Assembly (NCBI GenBank): GCA_949825025.1
Contig: OX463784.1
Coordinates: 9,245,431 to 9,309,430, forward strand
Reading direction: 5' to 3'
Length of the DNA: 64,000 nucleotides
Origin: Siphlonurus alternatus
Taxonomy: Eukaryota; Arthropoda; Insecta; Ephemeroptera; Siphlonuridae
The notes under the pieces are model-generated. The model was not told where the DNA came from, did no database searches, and worked only from the letters and a program-made list of their open reading frames with translations. Positions 25,145-36,872 of this stretch are shown here, piece by piece. Positions within the stretch are counted from its first letter, which is position 1. The number at the start of each line of letters is the position of its first letter. The position numbers and the translations under genes were made by a program.

Positions 25145-27483
25145 CTACATGTGAACTTCGTTGATTCCAATACCAACACCAATAAATATTTCATTTACGT
25201 CATGTTTTACCAAACCATCATCTTCCACCTTTCCTACATGATTTCCCAACATGTTATAGTATGTCCTGACACAAGTTTTCATCACAAAGTACTGCATATT
25301 CAGGAAATTGTCATGCTTTTCCATCAACTTGAGATGGTTTATGAACAGAGGAAGGTTATGTTTCTCTACACGCCATCCGTTTGGGTCTCCAACAGACTCT
25401 TTCAGCAACACCCTGAGTGAAGTCATGATTTGGCTTCCCGCAGAGGCCTGATTAAAATCAATAGACCAACCATCAAAATGACTATGTGGTGCAGGAGGTA
25501 TGTTCTCTTGTATTGGCCAATCTCCTTCACAAGCTTCACAATGACATTTGAATCTTAAACTTTCTGTATATTCTTGTCTAAATTCTTTTGGATATTTTAA
25601 GAATGATTTACCATTAAATAGAAATATTTGTGAACCTTTTGTGATGAATTTTCCAGCACGTACAACTAATGTTTTACCATAACAATGATAAAATACATTA
25701 CCAACACATGAATGATTCATTAATGAAAATGTAGGATAAATACTTGGAGCAATACTTTTGTAAATGGGCAGACAATTTCCTTTTTCCCTATGACATTCAG
25801 TGACATGATTAAGATTATATGAAAGTGTAGATAATAATTTCATTAAGAAACCACCAAGCTTGTAACTGAAAGATAATTTATTAAATTCTAACATTTTCAT
25901 TAATCTAGCTGTCACTATTCCATATGAAACTGCTTCATCAAAATTTCTAGGTTTGTGGTAACATAAGTTGGCAATTGTGTTCAAATCTGACGAGACATAC
26001 TTTCCGTTCTTGTTGAATCCTGCAGTCCGTTTATCATTGCTGGTGCTAGACGATTTGCTCTGCTCTTCAAAGAACTTGCCCAGAGTTTCAAATCCTGTTT
26101 GATACACAAGCCTTGAAATGACATGAATCTCTTTCTGTATATCTGTGCTTCTGAATCCCGGCATAACGGCACACTCCAGCTGATGGTAGTTGCGAGACTC
26201 CTCAATACAAGCCTCACTGCAGAACATGGCCTGCAATTTAGAATATTATATATTATTTATGAATGAATTTTACAATATGGTTATTTAATTATGTATTCCC
26301 ACCCCCACCCCCTATTCACAACAAATCAAACGCACTAAGTTTTGATGAGAAGGGGCGTGACAATCACAAAAATATCAACGCACCTTCAAGATATTGTAAT
26401 CTCTTGGATACTTTCTCGCCCCTTCTAAACTCTGCCTTACTAAAAGTTAAAGCACACAACCAGTTTGACTTGACTAACTACCATGTAATGTCAGTACTTA
26501 ATCACTCTTCAAGGTAATTGTCCAGTATGAAGAAATTCATCTGCATATAGTAGACATTCCAAGGTATAATCATCTCGCCTAATCTTTGAAGTCACAGACC
26601 TTGTCTTCTAATACAGTACTCTACTGGGAGGTCTCATGACCCCAAACCAACGATGAAACAAGACAACTATACCTGATAAAAAAGGGTGATCCCTTTGGTA
26701 CCATTTTACTTCAGTGCAAACTGTATTTTCCAACCAAATAATAAAGAGTATTTTTCAAAAATATTTTCAAATATTTGATGAGATTTATTAACTTATTACT
26801 AGAGTTGGCAAAAATAGTCTTTCGACTATTTTTAATTTTGAGGCTATTGATGTTTTTATTGCAGATGTCCACAGATCTCATGTAACTGAATCAATAGAGC
26901 TAATAAAAAAAAGAGTTGCGACCTTTTTCCTATTTAACGACTATTTTAGAAAACCCAGACTATTTTATGACTTTTCATGATTTAATTTTTCTTGATTTTA
27001 CGGTCATTTCCATGCCTAAATTTCTAATATCTTGCATGTTTCTGTCAAACCATGTGAATGATCCTGCGCCTACACATTGTTGTTCGAGTAGTCTGTGGTG
27101 CCCTGTAAGACTAAATTCCCAAAAGATAGTCAATTTTTCACTTATTTTCTTCTTATCCTGCCCAATGGAGTATTGACCTCAATTTTTTTTATTGCAGAAA
27201 TGGATAGAGAGTGCAAAGTTATGTTACCCTGATTTTTTTCAGATTTTTTAGAGCGTGAAAACTATTTTTAAAAAATTATTGAAAGTTCTTTTTGTGACGT
27301 CACAAGACGCCGCTCTTTAAGAAAAAGATAGGACTTGACGCCGCGTGACGTCACAAATAGGACTTTCAATAATTTTTTAAAAATACTTCCCGGGCTCTAA
27401 AAAATCGGAAAATAATCAGGGTAGCACAACTTTTCACCCTCTATCCATTTCTGCAATAAAAAAAATTGAGAACAATACTCCAT

Positions 27484-27520
<37 letters not shown>

Positions 27521-28988
27521 GACGAACGAGACGACTAGTGAGATATTATTATTGCTTTCGTGTCACGTTTTTTGCTTAATTTATAGCAACAATACTTGAT
27601 TTACTGATTTACGTCCCCACCAGAAACTTCTCATTGCAATTTCACGGCTAGACCCATATGAACCGTTAATTTATCGTTAACCACCCAATTTCATCATTTT
27701 TGGGCCGACTATTTGAGATTGAGAGACTATTTTGCGAGAAATAAGTGACTTTTTAGGCGACTATTTTGTCAAAAATAGAGACTATTTTTGCGAACTCTAC
27801 TTATTCCTCATACAAAGACTATATTTTGGCTTCTGTTTATACACTAACAAAAAGTTACCGGTTTCTTTTAACCTGGAATTTCCATTTAACAAAGTGACTT
27901 ATCAGTCAACAACAACCATTTTCATAATCTTCATATTAGTAAATCTTACCCAGGTACAGTGCTGGCAGGGCAGCAGGGTACGGCTCAGTTTGATGCAGTG
28001 ACTGCAGTGAGAGAAGCTTAGAGACGGGTCCAGGATCACGGCAAAAGGCTCCTCAACAATCAACACTTCTCCTGAAATCAAAATAAAGACAGAAATGGGA
28101 ATAATGAAATGAAAAATTATAATTTTACAATATTAAAATATCGGTGCAGTGTGTGCAAGGTTTAATTCTTTTATAATAAAGAAAATTATGCCGCGCGTGT
28201 ACATAATAATAATACCGGTAGCTGTGGCGAATTCATCAAAGTAAAAAAAAATTATAATTACCAATCTCAATATCTCTGGTGGCAACCAGGTGTCGTCCGA
28301 AGGTCTCGTTGTACTTGAGAGCAATGCAGTCCGAGGCAGTCGGAATCTCAGGATTGACGTTGGACCCAAGACTCGGAACTTCAAACTTCAGAACACCAAT
28401 GCTCTTGTCACGAGTCAAATCCTCAAACTTCTCCCCTGCCAAGTCTTCATCAAGATACTTCATTTGTGACTCAATGTTCAGTCCGAGTTTCTCCTTTTCT
28501 TCTTTGCTGATTTTTGAATTACGGTCCAAGGCTTCCATCGCTTCATTAAAACTCTTCACAGCTCTGCCTATTTGGCCTAAATTTTCATAGCAAATTCCCT
28601 GACGAATGTAGAGCTTGTAAACTGAGTTTTCAGGATAAAGACGATAGCCAGTTTTTAGAGCTCTCTGAGTATCAGCAATAGAATCTGCAAAGTGACCCAT
28701 GTCTTTCAACACAGCAGCTCGATTAGCAAATGCCAATGAAAGGGCTTGAGAGTTTGGAGGAGCAAATGAGATGCTTTGAGTGTACAGCGATAATGCTTTT
28801 TCTTTAAAATTGTCACCCTTTCTGTAATAAGCATTTCCTTCTTCACGAAATTTTATCGCCTTTTCTGCAGATTTCTGGTTGTACATAGCGGTCAGTGCAG
28901 GAGTATCCCCAACTGCTTTCTGTAGCAACATGTCGACACGTGCAGCATCATCAGGCAGCACGCTCATAAATATCATTTCTTCAGCCAT
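25145..28988 (-). CDS. SMYD4: SMYD4-like SET/MYND/TPR protein, paralogue B
   Basis: Coding exons 28988-28262, 28071-27950 and 26230-25145 give 644 aa with the same intron phases as paralogue A. The start MAEEMIF is the first ATG of the open frame and puts LPDDAARV about ten residues in, as in A. The order of domains is TPR (REEGN, LAFANRA, KTGYRLYPEN with a small insertion relative to A), SET start (GRHLVATRDIEIG), MYND (HCSHC, LPCQHC, MFCSEAC, YHQLEC), SET core with NHSC, and post-SET CHCEAC. The residue matching the catalytic-site tyrosine of YG is Asn (FNGKSF). Exon 3 is clearly closer to A than to C. Intron 2 holds a palindromic MITE and a run of about 33 C. The hammerhead array starts about 370 bp upstream of the start codon. 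Confidence 0.9.
27165..27483. mobile_element. Palindromic MITE (family 1) in intron 2 of SMYD4-like B
   Basis: Same arms as 10323-10640, AT flanks, followed at once by a run of C (27485-27517). Confidence 0.85.
27485..27517. repeat. Homopolymer run of about 33 C
   Basis: Unbroken C run directly after the MITE end. Its true length is uncertain in any assembly. Confidence 0.9.
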
Positions 28989-29424
28989 CTCTCGCGTATT
29001 AACACGTTGACAATTTTATACTCACGATACTTTGCTACTCTTCTTTAATTTGTCGACGTAAATTTCAGAAATACGAAGATATTATTATTATTAGATTGTT
29101 ATAAACAGATTTTCGGCAACAGGTGAAGACACTGAAGACTTCCAGAAGATTCCATTATCCATTATTCCATTTTCCATCATTGCATATTCCATTTTTTTTC
29201 CTACTGTCGCACTGTTGCCATTCTTGTTATCTTGTTTGCGCTGATGCCAAATGGACTGCAAACGCTGCAACGCGCTGCGCGCGCTGCTGCCTGCTGCTGC
29301 AAATCGTGCAAATCGAAAAAGTAAAAAGCGCGAAATAATTCAAAGATCTAATTAATTGATTTTTTACATCAGCTTTCGTGTTGAACCTTGGCGCCACAGT
29401 ATAAAATAGCGATATTCAGTTCCA

Positions 29425-29505
29425 TAGCAGCATTCACTCTTATATCCATAGACCCGAGTTTCGCCTTTTCCAAGGCTCATCAGTATGGCTCGTAAGAGGC
29501 TGCTA
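29425..29505 (-). ncRNA. Type I hammerhead ribozyme, copy 1
   Basis: Core CTGATGA, stem II GCCTT/AAGGC closed by a GGAA loop, GAAA, a two-pair stem III with a four-base loop, and cleavage triplet GTC. Stem I pairs CCATA with TATGG, then an internal loop, CTCTTA with TAAGAG and TAGCAGC with GCTGCTA. All universally conserved core bases are present. The predicted cut is between 29451 and 29450 on the minus strand. Confidence 0.88.
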
Positions 29506-29978
29506 CTGACTGCCGAAGCAGTCAGTTCGCAACTGATGAGAGACGGGAGAGAGCACCGGCTTTTATTGCCAGCTTGCTTCCCCCACCTCTCACCATGACG
29601 TCACTCTGCTTCCCCATTGGTCGTGTTAACAACGGCTTCTAGAACTTTCAAAAAGTTACTAGAGAGGTCGTGGCACGGACCAACAGAGTAGCAAAGCAGA
29701 CATTATACTGCATGGATCTAAATATCACTATGAGTGAACGTTTTTGTATTCACTCATTAATTTATACTGTGTTTACTGACCATGTTGTCAGTTTTTTGGA
29801 GGTTGTGTGCTCACGTTAGCACCACGAATTTAAACCATAAAGGTCCTCCGGTAAGCGCCCCACGTAAGGCAGTTTAATGCATTTAGGTGAGTTTTCAAGG
29901 TCGCGATTGTTGATTTTTTACATCAGCTTTCGTGTTGAACCTTGGCGCCACAGTATAAAATAGCGATATTCAGTTCCA

Positions 29979-30059
29979 TAGCAGCATTCACTCTTATATC
30001 CATAGACCCGAGTTTCGCCTTTTCCAAGGCTCATCAGTATGGCTCGTAAGAGGCTGCTA
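29979..30059 (-). ncRNA. Type I hammerhead ribozyme, copy 2
   Basis: Identical to copy 1 over the full ribozyme. The predicted cut is between 30005 and 30004, so cleavage at copies 1 and 2 of a minus-strand transcript would release a 554-nt monomer. Confidence 0.88.
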
Positions 30060-30531
30060 CTGACTGCCGAAGCAGTCAGTTCGCAACTGATGAGAGACGG
30101 GAGAGAGCACCGGCTTTTATTGCCAGCTTGCTTCCCCACCTCTCACCATGACGTCACTCTGCTTCCCCATTGGTCGTGTTAACAACGGCTTCTAGAACTT
30201 TCAAAAAGTTACTAGAGAGGTCGTGGCACGGACCAACAGAGTAGCAAAGCAGACATTATACTGCATGGATCTAAATATCACTATGAGTGAACGTTTTTGT
30301 ATTCACTCATTAATTTATACTGTGTTTACTGACCATGTTGTCAGTTTTTTGGAGGTTGTGTGCTCACGTTAGCACCACGAATTTAAACCATAAAGGTCCT
30401 CCGGTAAGCGCCCCACGTAAGGCAGTTTAATGCATTTAGGTGAGTTTTCAAGGTCGCGATTGTTGATTTTTTACATCAGCTTTCGTGTTGAACCTTGGCG
30501 CCACAGTATAAAATAGCGATATTCAGTTCCA

Positions 30532-30612
30532 TAGCAGCATTCACTCTTATATCCATAGACCCGAGTTTCGCCTTTTCCAAGGCTCATCAGTATGGCTCGT
30601 AAGAGGCTGCTA
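30532..30612 (-). ncRNA. Type I hammerhead ribozyme, copy 3
   Basis: Identical to copies 1 and 2. The predicted cut is between 30558 and 30557, 553 nt from the copy 2 site. Confidence 0.88.
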
Positions 30613-30964
30613 CTGACTGCCGAAGCAGTCAGTTCGCAACTGATGAGAGACGGGAGAGAGCACCGGCTTTTATTGCCAGCTTGCTTCCCCACCTCTCACC
30701 ATGACGTCACTCTGCTTCCCCATTGGTCGTGTTAACAACGGCTTCTAGAACTTTCAAAAAGTTACTAGAGAGGTCGTGGCACGGACCAACAGAGTAGCAA
30801 AGCAGACATTATACTGCATGGATCTAAATATCACTATGAGTGAACGTTTTTGTATTCACTCATTAATTTATACTGTGTTTACTGACCATATGTTGTCAGT
30901 TTTTTGGAGGTTGTGGCTCTCTCCCGTCTCTCATCAGTTGCGAACTGACTGCTTCGGCAGTCAG

Positions 30965-31045
30965 TAGCAGCCTCTTACGAGCCATACTGATGAGCCTTGG
31001 AAAAGGCGAAACTCGGGTCTATGGATATAAGAGTGAATGCTGCTA
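30965..31045 (+). ncRNA. Type I hammerhead ribozyme, inverted copy 4
   Basis: Same ribozyme on the opposite strand, in the inverted partial unit. Core CTGATGA is at 30987-30993, stem II at 30994-31007, GAAA at 31008-31011, GTC at 31017-31019 with the cut after 31019, and stem I strands at 30972-30986 and 31020-31033. Confidence 0.88.
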
Positions 31046-31889
31046 TGGAACTGAATATCGCTATTTTATACTGTGGCGCCAAGGTTCAACACGAAAGCTG
31101 ATGTAAAAAATCAACAATCGCGACCTTGAAAACTCACCTAAATGCATCTAATTAATTCTTCAGCCAGAGACCTTAATTCTTCAGCAAGACCACAGAATTT
31201 TTATACAATTTTAAAGTAGCATTGTAAAAAAATAAATACAATAAATTATTAATTGATCTCTGCATTTTATGACCATGCATGCATCTCCTATTGGTCTTTA
31301 AATCTGATTCGCGCTAGCAGCATGTGTACCAAATTTGGACCCCATCATGCATATATTGATTTGATTTGTTTATTGGATCCAAAACAGAAGTTCCAGTTGT
31401 TGGATACATTGCAAATTACCCACGAGAAAAAAAATGCGAATAAATTGTGAATACGAGTGAAAAATTCACACATTTTCCCACATGTTGAAGCCGATTGACG
31501 ACTCTCTCATGCAGATTGATGCGTCATTCACGCATTTTAACAAATTTTTAATAATTTAACAAAATAAGTGTATTTCAAGCAATTTCGCCCATCCATATTG
31601 ACATATACTGATTAATATTCACATAGTTGACTAGAGCAACTCCACGCATTTTCACATAAATTGACGTATTTTTAATTTAGTATCAACTTCACCTCTATTG
31701 ATGCAAATTGAGTTGATTCCACTCGCCCATTTTCATGAATTTTCACGCAGTTTCATCCAATTATGATCCAACATTTTTTATAAAGTCAGTTCATGTATAC
31801 TGACGCACTTTCAGCCAGTTTGATGCAAAGTACGTTCACTCACTTTGAAACTTTTTCATGCACATTCACCCATTTGTCAACCAATTTTT

Positions 31890-32345
31890 TTCATAAAGTC
31901 CCCTCATGCAAATTGACATATTTTGACGCATTTTCACCAATTTGCTGACCATTTTTTTTCAGAAAGTCCCCTCATGCAAATTGGCACATTTTGACATATT
32001 TTGACGCATTTTCACCAATTTGTTGACCATTTTTTTTCATAAAGTCCCCTCATGCAAATTGACACATTTTGACATATTTTGACGCATTTTCACCAATTTG
32101 CTGACCATTATTTTTCATAAAGTCCCCTCATGCAAATTGGCACATTTTGACATATTTTGACGCATTTTCACCAATTTGTTGACCATTTTTTTTTATAAAG
32201 TCCCCTCATGCAAATTGACACATTTTGACATATTTTGACGCATTTTCACCAATTTGCTGACCTTTTTTTTTATAAAGTCCCCTCATGCAAATTGACACAT
32301 TTTGACATATTTTGACGCACTTTCACCCATTTGTTGACCTTTTTT
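31890..32345. repeat. Minisatellite, about 80-90 bp period
   Basis: About five units share the phrases AAAGTCCCCTCATGCAAATT, TTTTGACATATTTTGACGCA and TTTTCACCAATTTG, with small changes and variable poly-T. Confidence 0.85.
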
Positions 32346-33679
32346 TTTTTTTAGTAAAGACCCCTAATGTTTTTTCACGCATTTTCACACATTTTCACGC
32401 ACTTTGAACTATTTGTTCGACAATTTTTTTTAACAACATCCTTTTTAATTAGTGCATATTAATGTATTTTAACATATTTTCAGCATCTCTCAGTAGGAAA
32501 TTTGACGTCCCATGACCAGCAAGTGACGTCATGGAACAAGGCGTGAAATTTTTTTATTCATGTGAGGGGACTTAATTAGGAAAAAAATTAGTCGACAAAT
32601 GGTCGAAGTGCGTAAAAATGTGTGGAAATGCGTGAAAATACATTAGTGGTCTTTATTAAAAAAAAAGGGTCAACAAATGGGTGAAAGTGCGTGAAAAAGT
32701 GTGAAAATGCGTGGATATGCATGAAGGGACTTAATGAAAAATGTTGGTCGACAAATGGGTGAAAGTGCGCGTGGAAAAGTGTGAAAATGCGTGAATATGC
32801 ATGAGGGGACTTCATGAAAAAAATGTTCTACAAATCTGGTCACATGACCGGAAGTCATGTGACTTGGCGGTTGGTAGTAACACAAGATGGCTGACGCAGA
32901 GAGGTTATAGAAAGCTCCTCGTGTGTGTATGGTGATTTATGAGGTGTTTAAGTGAAGTTTTACTTATTCCTGAACATTATAAATAGTTAATTACAATGAA
33001 GTTAGGTTACCATTCGTTTGTCCAGTGTTAATATTTGCCATTTTTTCGCACTTTTTATGATGTAAAAAGAAAAAATTTAATGTTGCATTTTTGCCGGTCG
33101 AGTTTTCAAAATGTCAGATTTAATTGGAGTCGCATAAAATATCGAAGATTAAGCCACGACGAGAAGTTCTATCAGATAAGTAAAAACAGTTCTTATTAAT
33201 TTATTTAATTATGACGAAGTATAAAAATAATTCCTTTAATAGTTGAATTATTCAAAGGAATCATTAATTATAAAAAGTAGTGAAAACCTTATACTGCTAT
33301 ATATTATAGTCAGCCTAGTAAGTTTTTTTTTTATAAAAGCCTCTCATTTTATACTAGCTGTATATCTGTATACCGGCCTATATTTCTGTTTGTAAAAATT
33401 ATTGTTTTTATTTTGCTTTCGATGTTTGACAAATGAGAACAATCTTTATTACTGTACGTAAAAATTTGCGCGCGTTTCTTTGTGGATTTTTCGTACATTT
33501 CAGGTATCCATGGGGACTGAGGCCATGGGACTGCATTCACATCCAATGGTTTGGTGAGCTAGCCTGCGACGAAAAATGCATGAGACCATGTGTAAAAATT
33601 TGGTAAATGATGGTGTGAAAATTCATGGGAATGAATGAATTTTGCATGTATAGACTTTGTGAAAAAATTACTTGTTAAA

Positions 33680-34440
33680 TGTATGAAATTTCGTGAAAAG
33701 GTTTGAAAAATATTAAATTTGAATGACTGGAATTTGTAAAATAATATGGTTGATAAAAGCGTGAAAGTTCATGAAAAAGCGTCAAAATGAGTGAATTTGA
33801 AGGACTGAACTTTGTAAAAAATAATGGTTGATAAAAGTGTGAAAGTTCATGAAAAAGCGTCAAAATGAGTGAATTTGAATGACTGGACATTGTAAAAAAT
33901 TATGGTTGATAAAAGCGTGAAAGTTCGTGAAAAAGCGTCAAAATGAGTGAATTTGAATGACTGGACTTGGTATTTTTTTAATCGCTTTGCGATAAATGCT
34001 GTGATTGCATGTCCATTCATGATACCATGCATAAAATAAATAAAAAGATCTGTATGTCTAGTCCTCAAGAATTCTGTGATCAAGGGGAAGGAGAAATGAT
34101 TTGGATATTTGGATATGGCTCACTCATTTGGCGTGCAGGTTTTGAGTGGGCAGAGAGAGTGCCAGGTTACATCCAGGGCTTTGAACGAAGGTTTTGGCAA
34201 CTCAGCGAAGACCATAGAGGTGTTCCTGGCAAGGTACAGTATATGCATATATATATATGCATACACCACATGCAGACAAACAGACAAACAGATGCAGACA
34301 AACAGGACTTTGTAAAAAAATTATGGTTGATAAAAGCGTGAAAGTTCCTGAAAAAGCGTCAAAATGAGTGAATTTGAATGAATGGACTTAAGGAAAAAAA
34401 TTAATCAATGAAAGTGTGAAAGTTCACGAAAAGGCGTCAA
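33680..34440. repeat. Minisatellite, about 80 bp period, interrupted by the ChaC exon
   Basis: Units contain GGTTGATAAAAGCGTGAAAG, AAAAAGCGTCAAAATGAGTG and AATTTGAATGACTGGAC. The array stops near 33970 and resumes near 34305 after the ChaC exon segment, which also carries a short AGACAAACAG repeat. Confidence 0.85.
34054..34233 (+). pseudogene. CHAC: Orphan first exon of a ChaC-type gamma-glutamylcyclotransferase
   Basis: The exon encodes [12 protein letters not shown], then [12 protein letters not shown] and DHRGVPGK, followed by a donor-like [14 protein letters not shown] is the substrate-binding P-loop motif of ChaC enzymes, which degrade glutathione to 5-oxoproline and Cys-Gly, and [13 protein letters not shown] is the adjoining conserved block. 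The conserved start is the ATG at 34096; an in-frame ATG at 34054 or 34009 would add 14 or 29 residues. No later ChaC exon (WGVAY block, catalytic Glu region) was recognised downstream. Both sides are minisatellite, and the segment from about 33970 to 34305 interrupts the repeat. I therefore treat it as a captured or orphan exon rather than a working gene. Confidence 0.7.
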
Positions 34441-34549
34441 AAATGTGCGAGCCAGTATACCTGAAAGTGTGTGAATTCGAGCGAAGTATTTTGGTGGCAG
34501 GCATTTACGTCAATATTTGTTAATATTAATCAAATTACATGAAAATGTG

Positions 34550-35040
34550 CCAATATATGATATCAAATTCACTCGCGCATATTGACTCAGAAAAGGGGCG
34601 AAATTTAGGTGAATTGGAGTCAATATGCGCGAGCCAATATACCTGAAAGTGCATGAAGTCGAGCGAAGTATTTCGGCAGGCATTTACGTCAATACTAATC
34701 AAAATACGTGAAAATGCGTCAATATAAAGTACCAAACATCGCCAAAGTGCATCAATACACGTTAATTCACTTGCGCATATTGACTCTAAAAAGGGGCGAA
34801 ATTTAGGTGAATTGGAGTCAATATGCGCGAGCCAATATACCTGAAAGTGCGTGAAGTCGAGCGAAGTATTTCGGCAGGCATTCACGTCAATACTCGTCAA
34901 TATTCATCAATATACGTGAAAATGCGTCAATATAAAGTACCAAACATCGCCAAAGTGCATCAATACACGTTAATTCGCTCGCGCATATTGACTCCAAAAA
35001 GGGGCGAAATTTAGGTTAATTGGAGTCAATATGTGCGAGT
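34550..35040. repeat. Minisatellite, about 190 bp period
   Basis: About two and a half units share GGGGCGAAATTTAGGTGAAT, ATATGCGCGAGCCAATATAC and GTATTTCGGCAGGCATT. Apparent open frames here are repeat translations, not genes. Confidence 0.8.
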
Positions 35041-35079
35041 GAATTTGTTGTGAGCTTTCACTCTTATTTTCTCGTGGGT

Positions 35080-36872
35080 ACATCATAAGACATAAACATC
35101 ACCATATGTACTTTTACATGTTTAACATAAATATGAAGCTCTTAAAATCTTTAATTGTCAAATTTCTGGCCATCGAAGACACATATGCAATTAGGCTGGG
35201 GAGAACTCGTTAATGAGAATTAATTTCATGCACAGATCTCGACATGCATCTTATATGATTTGTTCAGAAAATTGACTTAGCATAGAAAAAAAAACAGAAT
35301 TCAGAGGGATATAATTATAATCCCATGTTTTCTAAGACTGCAGCTCCGCGAGGCTAGCTCCGTGTGCACATTCTGCCCTGCATATATGTTCGTCGCTTAA
35401 ATTTTAGTAAATATTCTAGTTCTGGCCCAGACGCCTCCGGGTCAATGCAACACACAAGCAAGGCTTCTATATTATTAATAATTAGAATTTGTCATTTAGT
35501 TATATTTTTAATTATTATATATATAAATATTATTTAATATTATATTGATTTAATCATGTTTATAAATTTTAAGAGTAATTTTATTATATAATATCAAAAT
35601 GATTTAATTAAATATATATAAGCAGCTTTTATTGAGATATTTGAACATAAAAAAAAAAAACAATTAAATAAATAAATTATAAAACTAAAGAAAAAGAAGG
35701 GGGAAAAAAACAGACAATTACAAAATTAAAACCAGAAAATTTATTAATATTGTCATTGAGTTTTTCAAATTTAATTTTGAAATAGATTACAATTGAAGTA
35801 CAATCGCAGTAAAATTTAGTTGGTCAACAGATCCACTGTACTGATGATTTCAAGTACCCAAGAATTGGTATATATATAATATATGCTCTAATCTTCATGT
35901 TGACCGATTGATTAATTAAACAAAAACACTGTTGAAAGTTGTTAATTGTTAAGTAAAAATGTTGATCATTCCAAAATAATATTGTACACACGTAGTCATG
36001 TTAACTTATGTATGTGCAACTTTTGTTATTTTTTTAATAAAGTTGATATTTTTTATTTTCTATCAACTACATCAGAATATCTATAGTGGTCGCTGCAAAT
36101 GAGCTTGAACAGTTTTGCCACGAGACGACTCTCATACACTTTTTTGTTTCATATTTAATTGTGAAAATGCATGGCTGGATTGTGCAACAAAAGCAAAATA
36201 TTTTTACCTTTAACAACAAATGAGGGACCGACAATTAAAAATGGGCATACAGCATAACAGTTTACGGTAAGTTATGTAATTTTATATACTAAACTAACAT
36301 TTAGTAAGAATGTACAGTATAATGTAAATGTTATTATTATTATTTTTATCAACTAGAACTAACATTATACTTCTTAAATATATAATCTAAAGCTATAAAC
36401 GTTTCACAAGATTATTTACGTATGCGTAATATTTTATTTATTTATTTTTTTTTTTTTTTACTTTTGTTAGAAATAAAACAATATATTACACTTACATATA
36501 TATTAAGTTTTAAATAACATTGTAACTTATATATCAACAGTTCTTAATTCTGAATTATAATACTAAAATGTTTAAATAATGACTACAAAATGTGTTGGTC
36601 AAATTCTTAAAAACTATCATCACCAACATAGGGTTAATTGTTAAAGCGTGGATGTATTGTTTTAGCACACAACCATATGTAATTGGTTATGGGCATCATT
36701 TTTCCAGGCAACAGCTAGCTGTACTTACCAAGAAAATTAATATTATGGGCAATGACTGCTTGGTCCGCAGACCCGAAGTCAATAAATCAATAAATTAATT
36801 TCAATTCAATTCCAAGAAAATTAACTTTTACTATCCAAGAAATTATATTGAAAACAGAAAGAATATCCAGAA
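35080..36872. other. Spacer between the foldback element and SMYD4-like C, no gene seen
   Basis: Strongly AT-rich, with short A/T and TA runs. I looked for the missing ChaC exons here and recognised none. Confidence 0.5.

Larger units (their letters stand above)
29358..31145 (-). mobile_element. Hammerhead-ribozyme tandem array (retrozyme / Penelope-like terminal repeat)
   Basis: Units begin at 29358, 29912 and 30465 (period 554 and 553 bp) and are nearly identical. The third is cut at about 30914 and followed by an inverted partial unit to 31145. A 12-bp duplication ATCTAATTAATT lies exactly on both sides (29346-29357 and 31146-31157). Each unit carries a complete hammerhead ribozyme. There is no reverse transcriptase frame; the 73-aa open frames inside the units run through the ribozyme and look fortuitous. 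Retrozymes and Penelope-like elements are the known families with tandem hammerhead repeats; this would be a non-autonomous member. Near-identity of units and an intact duplication suggest a recent insertion. Confidence 0.85.
29346..31157. repeat. 12-bp target-site duplication around the hammerhead array
   Basis: ATCTAATTAATT occurs at 29346-29357 and 31146-31157, directly abutting the first base of unit 1 and the last base of the inverted unit. This fixes the element's ends and shows integration as one piece. Confidence 0.8.
31418..35079. mobile_element. Foldback element with minisatellite arms
   Basis: The ends are inverted (ACCCACGAGAAAA at 31418, its complement ending at 35079) and continue for about 50 bp with differences. 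The left arm (to about 32400) is made of diverged units of the TTCACGCATTTTCA type; the right arm (from about 32590) is mostly the complementary type. Local arrays differ in period: about 80-90 bp at 31890-32345, about 80 bp at 33680-33960 and about 190 bp at 34550-35040. No clear target-site duplication was seen and no transposase frame is present. It contains the ChaC exon. Confidence 0.6.

Noticed and set aside
29918..30692. Two identical 73-residue open frames
   Set aside because: They run through the hammerhead ribozyme units; identity comes from repeat duplication and the first unit is not open in the same way.
31890..32345. Regularly spaced repeats that might suggest a CRISPR array
   Set aside because: There are no unique spacers or constant short repeats; it is a minisatellite in a eukaryotic genome.
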